From Doryteuthis pealeii (Eukaryota > Mollusca > Cephalopoda > Myopsida > Loliginidae): a DNA stretch of 64,000 bases. The notes under the pieces are model-generated. The model was given only the letters and a program-made list of their open reading frames with translations, had not been told where the DNA came from and ran no database searches. The position numbers and the translations under genes are program-made. Numbering within the stretch: the first letter of the stretch is position 1; every line of letters begins with the position of its first letter. The stretch spans positions 93,501,062 to 93,565,061 of the forward strand of contig CM042157.1 in assembly GCA_023376005.1 (NCBI GenBank), in the 5' to 3' direction. Shown one piece after another: positions 33,951 to 44,469 of this stretch.

Positions 33951-34060
33951 CATACAAAACCGTCAGGAAACTAAAGCTAATAAGTAAAAAGTGCTCAATA
34001 CCTAAGCAAATAATAAAGATAAATTTATCTTTATTATATATATATATGTATATATATATG
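33905..34060. repeat. TA microsatellites in AT-rich sequence
   Basis: TA runs at 33905-33948 and 34035-34060. The minus-strand frame at 33790-34110 is built from them. The sequence at about 33748-33850 recurs at 38690-38785, directly after another T2 copy, so it belongs to a shared segment. Confidence 0.9.
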
Positions 34061-34119
34061 GTAAATGCATAGATAATAAGATAAGATTTGCAAAGATGTT
34101 TATAGTGCACAGTAGTTGT

Positions 34120-35030
34120 ACAAGAAAACTATATAGATGTGTTATCTATTTTGTGAGAAATCCAAAAGAATTGTGATGTTAAGGTAAATGCCATCAAAAA
34201 AAGATAAATGCAAATCACTCAAGTTGTTATAGAAGCTGGTCCAAAAGTCTTGTCACATATTTTTGATTTTCTTTTTTAGACGGGATATAATCAAATAATA
34301 CATCCCCAAATTCTAGAAAATTATTTCATTTCTTTTTAAGATAAAATAATTACATAACTGTGGACTAGCAGATTCCCAGGCTCCACGAACAAAATGAGTC
34401 CGGATATGTTTGGCCTGTGCAAGGGGGGAGGAGTGTTGCGAGTGACCACGGAAATTGAACTCGTCACCTCTTCGTTGCTGTAATGCTGGTGAAATTCCGC
34501 ACGAGCAGTGCAGAGTAACCCGGATGTAAAGTCTCATCGTGAGGATTGACGCATGGTGATGAATGTCGAACGTGCAATTCAGAGTAAGGAGCCCGGATGA
34601 AACACAGCAATTGGGTATTTAAGGACCTGCCCTCCCAGATCAGGGGAGAAAGTCTGCAGTAGCATTTTGGCTGGCGAAACGAGTAGAAGAGAAGATATAT
34701 TTGGATAGTGCTAATGAGAAGACTAGAACTGCTGGGAGAGCAAAGCAATTACGTACAACGACTGATCTGTGTTTGAAGGTGTCAGGAAGTGAGTAATGTG
34801 CTCAGTTGGTAGAGACTGTGATGACAACGAAAGGAAGGACATTTCGTTTGCTAAAATAACTTATATATCTTATCTTTAAAACAAAAAATAATGAAAGTTA
34901 AAACACTATGTAGGGGTGACAAGTCTTGTCACCCACTACCAAAATATAACATGTAATTAATCAACTATAATTACATGAAATAAACCACCAGAAATAAAAT
35001 AGAAAATCATATTATTATTCACCATTGGCA
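34120..35030. other. Unassigned, with a short perfect hairpin
   Basis: GGGTGACAAG (34914-34923) and CTTGTCACCC (34925-34934) are exact reverse complements around one base. Minus-strand frames at 34313-34748 lie in a GC-richer stretch with no recognised domain. Confidence 0.45.
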
Positions 35031-35039
35031 ATTCAGTCT

Positions 35040-35520
35040 TGAAAGACTATGATATAAGTTTTTGTGTGCCCCTGAAGTTGCAGCGCCTCCTGTGACTATG
35101 AAGTCCTATGTTTGAGAAACATTCTCGACCACAGATTTTGTATTTGTAGGTTGTCCCTGTAGATGATGATGTCCCGATGCTTTGTTGCCGTTGCTTTCTT
35201 ATGGACCTCTTAGCTTCATGATGTTGTATCAGGGTGACTTCTGATATGTACAGTCCTCTATGGAGATTCTGCTGCCACCGAGGGCGGTCTTGAGCCAAAT
35301 TTTCCCAGCTGGAAGGGACAATGCCAAAGCACCTGAGATCATTTTTGCAGACATCCTTGAATCGCAGTAGGGGGCGACCAATCTGTCTTTTACCAGGATG
35401 TCTTTCAGGATTCGTCCATCATCCATCCGACGTACATGACCCAACCATCGGAGACGACGTTGTCTCAGTAGAGAGTACAGGCTGGGGAGTTGAGCTCTCT
35501 CTAGGACTGCTGTGTTAGTG
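35040..35520 (-). pseudogene. LINE C-terminal coding remnant
   Basis: On the minus strand, reading in two frames, the peptides GHVRRMDDGRILKDIL, then AQDRPRWQQNLHRG, then YKYKICGRECFSNIGLHSH follow in order. This is the end of a non-LTR retrotransposon polyprotein: the segment after the reverse transcriptase, closing with a CxxC...H-x-H zinc-finger-like tail. At least one frameshift separates the first block from the rest. The 3' untranslated end (GAAGTTGCAGCGCCTCCTGT) is also found at 22100-22162. It lies about 0.9 kb beyond the RNF111 stop and is not part of that gene. Confidence 0.8.
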
Positions 35521-36427
35521 ATCCTATTCTTCTTCTTATTATTATTATTATTGATACAATATATTGTGTTATTAAAACAAAAAATAATAAAAGTTAAAAC
35601 AATATGTAGTGGTTAGCATGACTTTTGGAGCACACTGTACAAGGTTTTCTTCCTTTCGGTTTTTATTAAACAGAAAATAAAAGCTAAGTAAGTAAAACCT
35701 GTAATGGTGGAATTGATTATTCTATTCTATAGTTTATCTCTTTTATTTCAGATTCTGTAAAAAGAATTTTGGGATACTGAGAAATTTATTTCACTATTTA
35801 AAATTTTTTTTTTTTAAAAACAGTGGTAGAAAAAAATTCTATATTTTGTAGACACCATAAAAAAAAAGACAAAAACAAAAAACAAGAAAAAAACAAAAAA
35901 CAAGACAGATATATAGTATATAGATGTATTGTCAAAAAGCAAATTTATACTGGATTCTTAAAAACAAAATATTACTAATTTATAAGATTAATTTTTTTTA
36001 TAATCTGAAAGAAAATCAATCTACAATCATAGAAAAAAAAAAATGAAATTTAAAAAAAAAAAAATAAATAAAGACATTTTACAGCAAATAATACAAGCAA
36101 GGCTGTAAATACAGCTGTAATAGAAATAGTATAATTAATGTTGTACAAGCATAGTGAAAAAGAGAGCGAGAAAATAAGAGAAAGGAAAAAAAATTAAATT
36201 GAATATAGGAATAGAGAAAATAAAAGTGAAAGAGTGAAAGAACAAAGTGGATAGAAAGATTTTGGAAAAAGTAGAGAAAAAAAAAAAGAAAATAGTAATT
36301 GTACTAATATAATAATAGATGTGTTGAAAGGGAGAAGATTTGTTACAGTTGTATTCATTTGAGCCTTTTTTCTTTTTTTTTGTAGCAAGGCACACACCAT
36401 CCTTTTCTTTTATTAAAAGTGTTGACG
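35521..36427 (-). other. Downstream region of the RNF111-like gene
   Basis: This is the sequence 3' of the stop codon on the minus strand. It is A/T-rich and contains no repeats I recognise. An AATAAA lies only 14 nt after the stop (36409-36414), probably too close to be the main signal. Others occur farther on (for example near 35662). The true transcript end cannot be placed from sequence. The two frames at 36135-36434 are low-complexity. Confidence 0.4.
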
Positions 36428-36589
<162 letters not shown>

Positions 36590-36879
36590 TTAGTAATATA
36601 TAACGACAAAAATTAAAATAGAGAAAAAGTTTATTAACTGAGTCAATTTTAAACGTCTAGTCATCGTCTTTTCACGCTCTGAACATTAATCAATATTTCA
36701 ATTTTAAGATCAAAATTAAGTAAACGGTATAAACCAAAACATTCCTCAGTACACAACTTGGAGTTGTTATCAGAAGATCCCACCTCAACCCCCCCCCAAA
36801 AAGAGTTTTTTAAAAAATGTTTAAAACTAGTATAAGAATCAAATAAATAATTATATATAAGAATTAAATAATTAAATTG

Positions 36880-37130
36880 GACTCGTTAACGCGAGTTCAA
36901 TTCTTGGACGAAGCCGTTGGCATTTCACATGGCGCTAATACCCTGGGGAAAGGTATGATTCCAATTCTTCCTCCAGCTATGGATAAATAGCAAGGGAGAC
37001 TGGACTCTTTAACCATGGGTAAGTAACCAGTCTAGGAGAAGGAAAACTCTGAATTCAAACCTGTTAAACTCCGCGTAAGAAATTGACCTTGTGTCGCATC
37101 CTGCTCGTGCGGAGGGGTCGGTAAATATAT
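36880..37130 (+). repeat. T2 SINE in the last intron
   Basis: Begins near GACTCGTTAACGCGAGTTCAA (the head is partly lost) and runs through GGCGCTAATACCCTGGGGAAAG to GGTAAATATATATAAG. It is antisense to the host gene. Confidence 0.75.
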
Positions 37131-37264
37131 ATAAGAATTAAAAATTAGTTTTGTGTTCACATAACGTCGTGTGTCACAAGTTATAAGAACTGAATGTTGT
37201 TTTAGCTTCATTAGCTAAAACTGCTTCTTATAATTCACATTATCTGGCTTCAGAGAAGTCTCTT

Positions 37265-37745
37265 TAATGTGAGTGAACATATACAAAGAAATCCAACAAA
37301 GAGGTACATAACAACAATACAGACTTTATTGTCTGAGCACACGTAATATAAAATACAGATACAAAAGAGTTAAGACAAATGTCCTAAAGAAAGAAAGAGT
37401 TCTTGTAGAGTTTAATCTTGAGGCTACTAACTGGAGAATAGAAGAGTCACTTACTGTATAGGAGCCACGTGGTTAGGGTCTACAAAAGGCTACGTACATA
37501 CATGGGACAAGACCCCACAAAGCCTATATGGACAGAGACACAACTTGTCTAGTGCATCTTTGTAGATACCAGATGAAAGAGGAGGAGGGCTTGCCAGGCT
37601 GAGTTTAAATAGCCAGGTAGTAATGCCATCTTGTGTCAAGCCCTTAGCGGCAAGGGAAGATAACCCTTTTCCAATATCAACCTTATCCCACAAGGGAAGA
37701 CAATCTCTACATTAGGAATCTATGGAGACATCTCCACAATATACA
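37265..37745 (-). mobile_element. Probable solo LTR in the last intron
   Basis: Read on the minus strand it contains a TATTTAAACTC TATA-like box (about 37605), then a long transcribed-type stretch. An AATAAAGTCTGTATTGTTGT signal follows near 37330, with U5-like TTTGTTGGATTTC after it. The order TATA, then AATAAA, then a GT-rich stretch is that of an LTR U3-R-U5. I could not fix the ends or a target duplication, so the borders are approximate. Confidence 0.55.
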
Positions 37746-37991
37746 GTAAGCCCTTGAAATTAGTACACCAGTTCATATATCTAGGTGATACAATTTTATT
37801 TCAATTATAAAAGGAATAATGAAAAAGGGGGTGAAAAAAAAGTATTAATTACATTTAATATTTTGTTGCATCACCATTAAATTTTATGGCTAACATTCAG
37901 ATTTATTTTAATAATTCATTTACTAGATAAATTGTGAGAAAATAAATAATTAGATTTTCAGGGAAGGCAATTTGAATTCCCATAAACTTAC

Positions 37992-38068
37992 CGTACATCT
38001 TCACCAGTCTCAAATTCACACAGGCATATTGTACATTTTTCATAATCTTCATCCACATTTCGCTTTAC
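37992..38068 (-). CDS. RNF111: Arkadia-type E3 ligase, exon with first RING cysteines
   Basis: Acceptor TTTTAAG before 38068 and donor CG|GTAAGTTT at 37992. The 77-nt exon encodes VKRNVDEDYEKCTICLCEFE and TGEDV plus two bases of an Arg codon completed by the next exon. CTIC supplies the first two zinc ligands of the RING-H2, and the GEDVR|R junction is in the middle of the finger. The preceding acidic segment (NVDEDYE) corresponds to the acidic linker before the RING in vertebrate RNF111. Intron phases (0 in, 2 out) fit both neighbours exactly. The exon is too short to be visible as an independent open frame. Confidence 0.95.
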
Positions 38069-38236
38069 CTTAAAAGAAAATAGAATAAATGAAAGCAATG
38101 TTGAGTTTTTATCAATTTTCTTATCACATTGGAAACACCAAATTCAAAATACATGAAAGATTAATACAAATATAATATTTGAATAATAATGCAGTTTTAA
38201 AAGTTCTTAATTCATCACTTTATACTAAAAATTGCG

Positions 38237-38645
38237 AGGCGCATGGCAGTGTAATGTTTGTCATAGGAAATGGACACAGTGAGAAGAGTTGAAATCCTTG
38301 ACAAGGCTGTTTACATTTCACATAGTGCTAATACTCTTGGGAAAGCTATAAATCCAATTATTCTCCCTCCAGGTTAGAGTTGTAGGAAATGGACTCATTG
38401 AACTGGGTTCAAATCCTGGACAAGGCTGTTTGCATTTCACATAGTGCTAATACCTTTGGGAAAGGTATGCATCTAACTACTCGCCCTCCAGCTATAGGTA
38501 AATAGTAAGGCAGACTGGGCTCTTTAACCTTTGGTAGCTAACCAGTCTAGGAGAAGGAAAACTCTGAATCCAAACCTGTTAAACTCTGCTTAAGAAATTG
38601 ACATTTTGATTCATCCTGCTTGTGTACAGAGGTTGGTAAATATAT
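38237..38645 (+). repeat. Two T2 SINEs, one inserted in the other
   Basis: A first T2 copy starts at GCGAGGCGCATGGCAGTGTA and is interrupted at about 38372 after TTCTCCCTCCAG. A second copy then starts (GGTTAGAGTTGTAGGAAATGG) and runs to the end, GGTAAATATATATA. A third T2 3' fragment lies at 38790-38940. Confidence 0.75.
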
Positions 38646-38940
38646 ATATATAATTTAATATACCAAACTTGTTGGTAAATCCTTGCGGTGAGAAAAAACC
38701 CAGCAAATAGTTTGATTGTAAAAATATACTACCAAACATCACCCGGGGAGAAAAAAAGAATTTGGAAAAAAAGAAAAGACCAAGATAAAGACTTAGTAAA
38801 TAATAGGACAGGTTGTGCTCTTTAACCTTAGGCAATCAGTTTAGGAAAAAGAAAATCTTGAATTCAAACCTGTTAAACTCCACTTAAGAAATCAACCTTG
38901 TGTCACATTCTGTTCATGCAGATGGGGTTTGGTAAATATA

Positions 38941-39267
38941 CAGTGATGCTGATAACTTTGGTGCATGATTAGTGCATCCTGGGATGCACATATTTGATTT
39001 GAATGAGTCCTTGGGAAATTTGACAGGTCCCAACTAAAGTTTCCTAATAAATTGTAGGGTTTTTATTTATGATCTGGGGAAACAACTAAAGCTGTCTAAC
39101 TCTTAACTTGTAACCTATCCTAAGAAACTATTGAAATGTATTTACAGTTTACTTGAAATGGTGAGGAAAGAAAAAAGAAAAACACTGGGATGCATGGATA
39201 TGATTTTACTGCATCCTTTTAGATTTTTGTATATCAGGCATGCAGGATGCATACCTATCATCATCAC
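38941..39267. mobile_element. MITE with exact 8-bp target duplication
   Basis: Starts CAGTGATGCTGATA and ends CTATCATCATCAC, which are inverted ends. TAAATATA flanks both sides (38933-38940 and 39268-39275). A subterminal palindrome GTGCATCCTGGGATGCAC lies near the left end. An 8-bp duplication fits the hAT or a related superfamily. It sits at the tail of a T2 SINE, which dates it as younger than that SINE. Relatives are at 43605, 45043 and 56888. Confidence 0.8.
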
Positions 39268-39289
39268 TAAATATATATACTAAAAGTCG

Positions 39290-39480
39290 TGAAAAAAGAT
39301 TTCTTGAAATTTGTACATTATGTACATGCATCTTAGATGAGCTGTAGTACTTTTTGGTTACAGTTTAACGTTTTTTATCTGCCTTCTTATTTAGTTTCAT
39401 TAGTCTTCCTAATTTAATATATTTAATTACATTAAAACTTAATACTTGCACCTGGAGGGTGCATATTTGTGAGAGTTTTA
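39290..39480 (-). repeat. Dispersed repeat E
   Basis: The reverse complement carries TGCACCCTCCAGGTGCAAGT, TTAAGTTTTAATGTAATTAA and AATGAAACTAAATAAGAAGG, as at 21417-21545. Confidence 0.6.
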
Positions 39481-39781
39481 ACAAAATATCTAAAAACTAA
39501 GTTTAAGGTTGTTGTTTTTTGGATTTTTTTTTCCAGAAGTAAGAATGACATTCACAAGTAAAAGGAATCCTGTGTGTTAGAAGATGTTCAAACACAGTAA
39601 AACAAGAGTGTAAGGCTTTAAGAAATCACTTATAAATGGTAGATTCCTTCAAGTATCTTGTTTGAATTTTGATAAATCATTTTTTTTTTTTATTCAAAAG
39701 CCTATTCAATTTCGTTTGCTTAGGAATTGTAATTACTTAGATATTCACATTTCAAATGATGTCAAATTCTTTTGGGCACCC

Positions 39782-39785
39782 TATA

Positions 39786-39825
<40 letters not shown>
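39782..39825. repeat. (TA)n microsatellite
   Basis: A TA run 31 bp from the donor of the exon at 39856. The frame at 39772-39981 is a shadow on the opposite strand of that exon. Confidence 0.95.
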
Positions 39826-39826
<1 letters not shown>

Positions 39827-39855
39827 CAAAATGTTTAACCGGAAAAAAAACTTAC

Positions 39856-39948
39856 CTTTGTGTATTTATGAGGCAAGGTGTTCTGGTCAATTACTGCTTG
39901 GCTAGCACCTCTGGTCATTCCTGGCATATGATTTTCCAATGGGTTGCT
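39856..39948 (-). CDS. RNF111: Arkadia-type E3 ligase, exon with TRGAS/HKYTK segment
   Basis: Acceptor CTTCTCTCAG before 39948 and donor AAAG|GTAAGTTT at 39856. It has 93 nt (31 codons), phase 0 on both sides. It encodes SNPLENHMPGMTRGASQAVI, then DQNTLPHKYTK. This aligns with the conserved NRG...TIER...PHKYKK block just before the RING in vertebrate Arkadia/RNF111, which is needed there for SMAD/SKI-SnoN recognition and RING function. Here NRG is TRG and the TIER position reads VIDQ, so the two named motifs are altered while GAS and PHKY are kept. Its identification rests on this alignment, the flanking splice sites and the phase fit. Confidence 0.92.
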
Positions 39949-39959
39949 CTGAGAGAAGG

Positions 39960-41215
39960 GAAAAAAAGAGAACAATTGTAAAAATGATATTCTATTTTAT
40001 CTTAAATTTTTTAGTTTTCTTCTGTAAAGATGATAAAGAAACAAATAGGAGATACATACCATAAATCTTGGTGGATATTATCCAAAAATCACCCAAAAAA
40101 CAGAGGTTGTCTTATAGGCCAAATACAAAAATGATTGGACCTTAAAATAGCCAACTCCAAAATGTGTGTGTGTATATGCACTTCTAACAATATTTTAAAT
40201 CAAACTACCCGTTTATTTCCTTTTATAAAATATCTCTTAGATGCTAAAGATATTTACCTTTCTATAAAGCTAAAGAAATTAAATCAGTTTACATTTTATA
40301 TAAAACTTTAACATATATAAAAAATATGGTCTAAATCAAAATAAAAACAGCAATAAAACTAAAATATTGTACTATTTGGAAGTATTTTTAGTTCTTTTTT
40401 TTTAATACAGTATAGAATTGGTTTGTGAAAAAAAAAAAAAAAAAAATCAGGAATTTTTTTTTTTTTTTTTTTTAATATTTACAAAAAATTAATGAATGTT
40501 TAATGTTTTATAATTATTATTAATATCCATAGACACTTAAACATTAAATAATAAGAGTTTGAATAATTAAGAAATGTAAAATCACTCAACCTGACATAAA
40601 ATATTTAATATATAAACAAATTTGTCATCATTTTTTTTAATTACTCAAAGTCACTCTAAGCAAAAAAGTTTAAAAAATGACAAATGAAGAGTAAAGATAG
40701 AAAAAAAAAAAAGATTTTTATAAAAGAACAAAAAAGCAGAAATCCAAAATAAAGAGAGTAAGGTAAGGTAGATAAGATAATAAATGGGGAGTAAAACAAT
40801 CATGAGTGGCTGCAAGGATTTTACATTTATTATTATTTTTATTATTTATAATTAATATTTATTTTTCTATATAAATTAATTGAAGGAAGATAACATGAAA
40901 ATCTACAAACAGAAGAAAAGTTCAAGGTCAACATTTTTATTTGACCTGAGAAATAAAAAAAATTAAAAATCTATAGAATAAGTTTAACATCTACTTAAGT
41001 ATTTTAAACTTCTAATTCAAATTTCTCATAAAAACAGAAATATTGATTCTTAATTTCGTCATTACCTTAAAAAATTCATATTGATTTCAAAGAACTATAA
41101 AATCTCTGGAACATTTTAAAGATAGGAACATAAAACAAGTGACATTCAATTTGTCACATAAAAATTTATAATTGTGTCAAATTTAAATCAGTGATGGTCA
41201 TGGTATTTTTTACTA
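39960..41215. other. Intron sequence, no feature recognised
   Basis: Strongly A/T-rich with homopolymer runs (A about 40429-40446, T about 40455-40472). A short stretch at 40075-40140 (GGTTGTCTTATAGGCC) faintly recalls the element at 28195. Confidence 0.5.
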
Positions 41216-41217
41216 AA

Positions 41218-41335
41218 ATAACACAGTATGATAATTTAATTATTTCAATGTTTGATATGTTTACTTAAGAGCTATTGCAGGATAGTTCAATATGTAAAAT
41301 GTATGATAATCTTGATTTAACTCTCTCTCACTCTT
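41218..41335 (+). repeat. Family F repeat, 5' fragment
   Basis: ACACAGTATGATAATTTAAT through GTTTGATATGTTTAC to AACTCTCTCTCACTC, as at 115-240 and 46450-46565. Confidence 0.65.
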
Positions 41336-41652
41336 TTTTTTTTCTAAAATAATCTATTTGACATGGAATGACCTGCATTCATTATCCCCCAAAATTTGAA
41401 TGAACTCGGCTTTCCCTGGTCAATCTAAAACCCTGAATAACTGGCCTTGGTATTCTTACATGATAGCAATGATTGTGTACAATTTGAAAAATAGATGTGA
41501 CATCTATTTTTGTGGTAAAGATGAAAATAATTGCAATGAGCAATGACCACAGCACACTTAGATGTGAATCAGTTGAGAATTCAGTTTTTGTTGATATTTA
41601 TGTGGAAGAAAATATTAATACTAGTTCAGAGATGAAAAAGGTGGATTTAAAC

Positions 41653-42204
41653 TACGAAGTGGAGTCAAAAAGTAATGCCATTTTGTTTAGGATAGGTATA
41701 ATTACCAACAAAGGAATATGTATCATACATCAAAATGAAGTTGGTCCGCTGTGGATCACATCACTACTTCTCCACATAGTCACTGTTTCTCTCAATAGCG
41801 ATGTTCCACCTTCGAATGAGAGTATGTATCCCTGCCCCGTAAAATTCTGTTGACTGTTCTTTGAGCCATTTCTTCACTGAAGATTTCACTTCCTCCTCAC
41901 TGGAATAATGTTTGCCTCTCAAACCCTCTTTCATGGGACTGAAGAGATGATAGTCTGAAGGCAAACATTATTCCAGTGATGAGGAAGTGAAATCTGTAGT
42001 GAAGAAGTGTCTCCAAGAACAGTCAACAGAATTTTACGGGCTGGGATAGATGCTCTCATCCAAAGGTGAAACGGTGACTATGTAGAGAAGTAGGGATGTG
42101 ATCCACAGAGGACCAGCTTCATTTTGATGTATGATACATGTTCTTGTATTGGTAATTATACCTGTCCTAAACAAAATGGCATTACTTTTTGACACTGTCT
42201 CATA
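41653..42204. mobile_element. Mariner-derived fold-back element
   Basis: The outer termini (GTCAAAAAGTAATGCCATTT and its reverse complement) are bounded by TA on both sides (41653-41654, 42203-42204), the mariner/Tc1 target. The two halves are reverse complements of about 245 bp meeting near 41962. The left half, on the minus strand, encodes the end of a mariner-type transposase (PSDYHLFSPMKEGLRGKHYS, later SDYVEK-stop). The right half carries a diverged second copy on the plus strand with internal stops. The catalytic N-terminal part is absent, so it cannot mobilise itself. Confidence 0.85.
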
Positions 42205-42282
42205 CTATCACTACAGATGATAATTTTTTTAAATTTTATATACAACAATTTAAATGATTTACAAATAATACATTACTTCTAT

Positions 42283-42480
42283 AAACAGGTTATTGATCAT
42301 ATGGAAATCTGATCTCTCTGATAAGATAAAGTGAGAATTTTGTCAAGCTGTAGCTGTATTAGTACTACTGTACAGCTGCACTATATGGATTTTAATGAAA
42401 TGCTTAGAGAAAAAGCTAGATGGGAACTACACATGAATGGTGTGTGTTGTCTCAAACAAGTCTTGGAAGCGGCACCCTAT
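42283..42480 (+). pseudogene. RTE-like LINE fragment, reverse transcriptase 3' part
   Basis: The plus strand reads NRLLIIWKSDLSDKIK, a stop, EFCQAVAV, then KCLEKKLDGNYT. This is the region following the thumb of RTE-class reverse transcriptases. Stops and missing parts make it inactive. The same family is at 48870-49600. Confidence 0.75.
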
Positions 42481-42595
42481 AGACCACTTTAACCTTGGTA
42501 TGGCAACCAGTCTAGGAGAAGGAAAACTCTGCTGTTAAACACCACTAAGAAATTGACTTTGTCTCACATCCTGCTTGTGTGGAAGTAAATATCAT
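42481..42595 (+). repeat. T2 SINE, 3' fragment
   Basis: Begins at CCACTTTAACCTTGGTATGG and ends TGTGGAAGTAAATAT. Confidence 0.65.
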
Positions 42596-42784
42596 TAAGA
42601 CAATTTTTTTAAAAACATGTTGAAACAATGTTTTAGTATTTTATAAATTGAATTTATAATTCTGATTCAAGTTAATGATTATCATTTCATTTAATTAAGA
42701 AATTAACATTATTTTATTTTTACTGCATTGGAAATTTCTTCAATTTGGCTATTTGTTCAAATAAGAAAATTAACCTTTTATTCA

Positions 42785-43095
42785 AAACTAGAAATGGCTA
42801 CCCAGCATCATCTGGGTAGAATGGGGGGGAACCTCTGGTGTATTGATTTGTTTACTTTTGAGATTTACAAATTCTGGACATTTTTCAGTAGAATTTCAAT
42901 GCTATTTATATGTATATTTTAATTTTTAAATATCTTTGAATATAAATCAAATCTTCATAAGTTTTGTACAAAATGCAAGAACTGGTGATATTTGATGTGT
43001 ATATATATTTACTTTGTCATTAATTGTTTTATTTTCATTGTTTCCTCCGGACATACATACAAACAAACAGCCCTTTATATATGTATAGATTAACT
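42785..43095 (-). repeat. Dispersed repeat G
   Basis: Reverse complement of the unit tandemly repeated at 62100-62612. Shared blocks are GGCTACCCAGCATCATCTGG, TCCGGACATACATAC and GATATTTGATGTGTATATAT. Confidence 0.65.
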
Positions 43096-43106
43096 TCAGT
43101 GTAAAG

Positions 43107-43345
43107 TAGACGGAGTGGCCTATTGTCAGTATCAACCAGACAGCAAGGAAGTCTATCCCTTTTTCACTAGCGCTAGACCAGGGAGATTATTTCTGCATCT
43201 AAGGTGGAGCGCCACACCTACCATCAGCTCCCCCACTTTACCGCACAGATCCAAGCCATGCTACTCATACACTAAGTTGGCGAGGGCTGGTATTGTACCC
43301 AGAACCTTGTGGTTCCGAGTCAAATGCTCTACCGACTGAGCTAAT
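43107..43345 (-). repeat. T1 SINE
   Basis: The minus-strand head TTAGCTCAGTCGGTAGAGCA and a body ending GCCACTCCGTCTACTTTAC. The same orientation as the host gene. Confidence 0.8.
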
Positions 43346-43474
43346 ATACAAATAAACTCTTTTTTAACCCTTTATCTACCACTGCCATCCACAATAGCAT
43401 GGTGAAAAGGTTGACAAGCTAGTATCATATCACTGATCCTTTACTACCAAATAGAAATGTATTCATTTAAATCA

Positions 43475-43503
43475 TGTCTTTTTTTTTTTTTTTTTTTTTT
43501 TTT
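43475..43503. repeat. Poly-T tract
   Basis: About 28 consecutive T residues. Confidence 0.9.
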
Positions 43504-43604
43504 ATAACTCTAAACCATTTTAGCCTACGGTCTTGGGCATTTTCAAGGGGTCTGGCATTTTGACTGTTGGGTGATTTGGGACACTCTGGTAGATAAAGTG
43601 TCAG

Positions 43605-43936
43605 TGATGCTGATAGCTTTTTAATTTAGTGCATCCTGGGATGCATGTATTTGATTTGAATAAGTCCCTGGCAAATTTGATGGGTCCCAACTATAGTTTC
43701 TTAATAAATTGTAGAGTTTTTATCTATGAACAACTAAAGCCATTTAACCCCTACCATGTACCCCATACAATGTAATTCATTTTCAAGAATATATTGAAAT
43801 GTATTTACAGTAAGCTGGAAATGGTGGGGGAAGAAAAAAAAAAAAAAAAACAACACTGGGATACATGGATACAATTTAAGTGCGTCCTTTTAGATTTTTA
43901 TGCGTCAATTACTTAGGACATGTACCTATCAGCATC
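43605..43936. mobile_element. MITE related to 38941
   Basis: Begins CAGTGATGCTGATAGCTTTT and ends CCTATCAGCATCTCTG. Its right end is abutted by the hAT-type MITE at 43945, whose left target duplication overlaps the end of this copy. Confidence 0.72.
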
Positions 43937-43944
43937 TCTGAAGG

Positions 43945-44457
43945 CAGTGCTCAACATTAACACCATCCCATCAGGACGATCAATACGTCATCCGGCACAG
44001 TTTGCCAGGGACGGTAAAATTTTTTCATAAAAGTTAGTACTACATTCCAATATTGGCCGTCCAGTGATTGCCGAATGCTGATCTCAAAATGAGGCTACAG
44101 CGCCGCAGGTCTATTCTCAAAGCCATGTAATGAATAATGGTGGAGGGAGATAGTTTAAAAGGACCGAATTATGTACTACTAACCCTACTCAGGGTAACTT
44201 AAAGTAAAAAAGTTTTGTTTTTTTTAGCTCAAAACACACTAGGAAATGGATTTTTTGTTCAAATATCCAGAATTATCACTGCTTCAACTTTTCTTAATGT
44301 TTCATTATATGTTATTATGCTACTGATGACTGACAAGTATAGATGATGCTAATGAATTAAACAAAAATATTTTGAATTCGGGATGGTCAAACCCCATTCG
44401 GGACGGTTGATAATTTTTGTTCGGGACGGTCATGAAAAAAGTTAGTGTCGGGGGCTG
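43945..44457. mobile_element. hAT-type MITE, copy 1
   Basis: The left end is CAGTGCTCAACATTAAC and the right end CTAACTTTTTTCATGACCGTC as the reverse complement, closing with GGGGCTG. The flanks are TCTGAAGG (43937-43944) and TCTAAAGG (44458-44465), an 8-bp duplication with one mismatch, as hAT elements make. It is about 90% alike by eye to 57380-57914. No transposase is encoded. Confidence 0.85.
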
Positions 44458-44469
44458 TCTAAAGGGTTA

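Noticed and set aside
41497..41853. 118-codon plus-strand frame as a gene
   Set aside because: Its second half lies inside the mariner-derived fold-back on the antisense side of the transposase remnant; the first half has no recognised domain.
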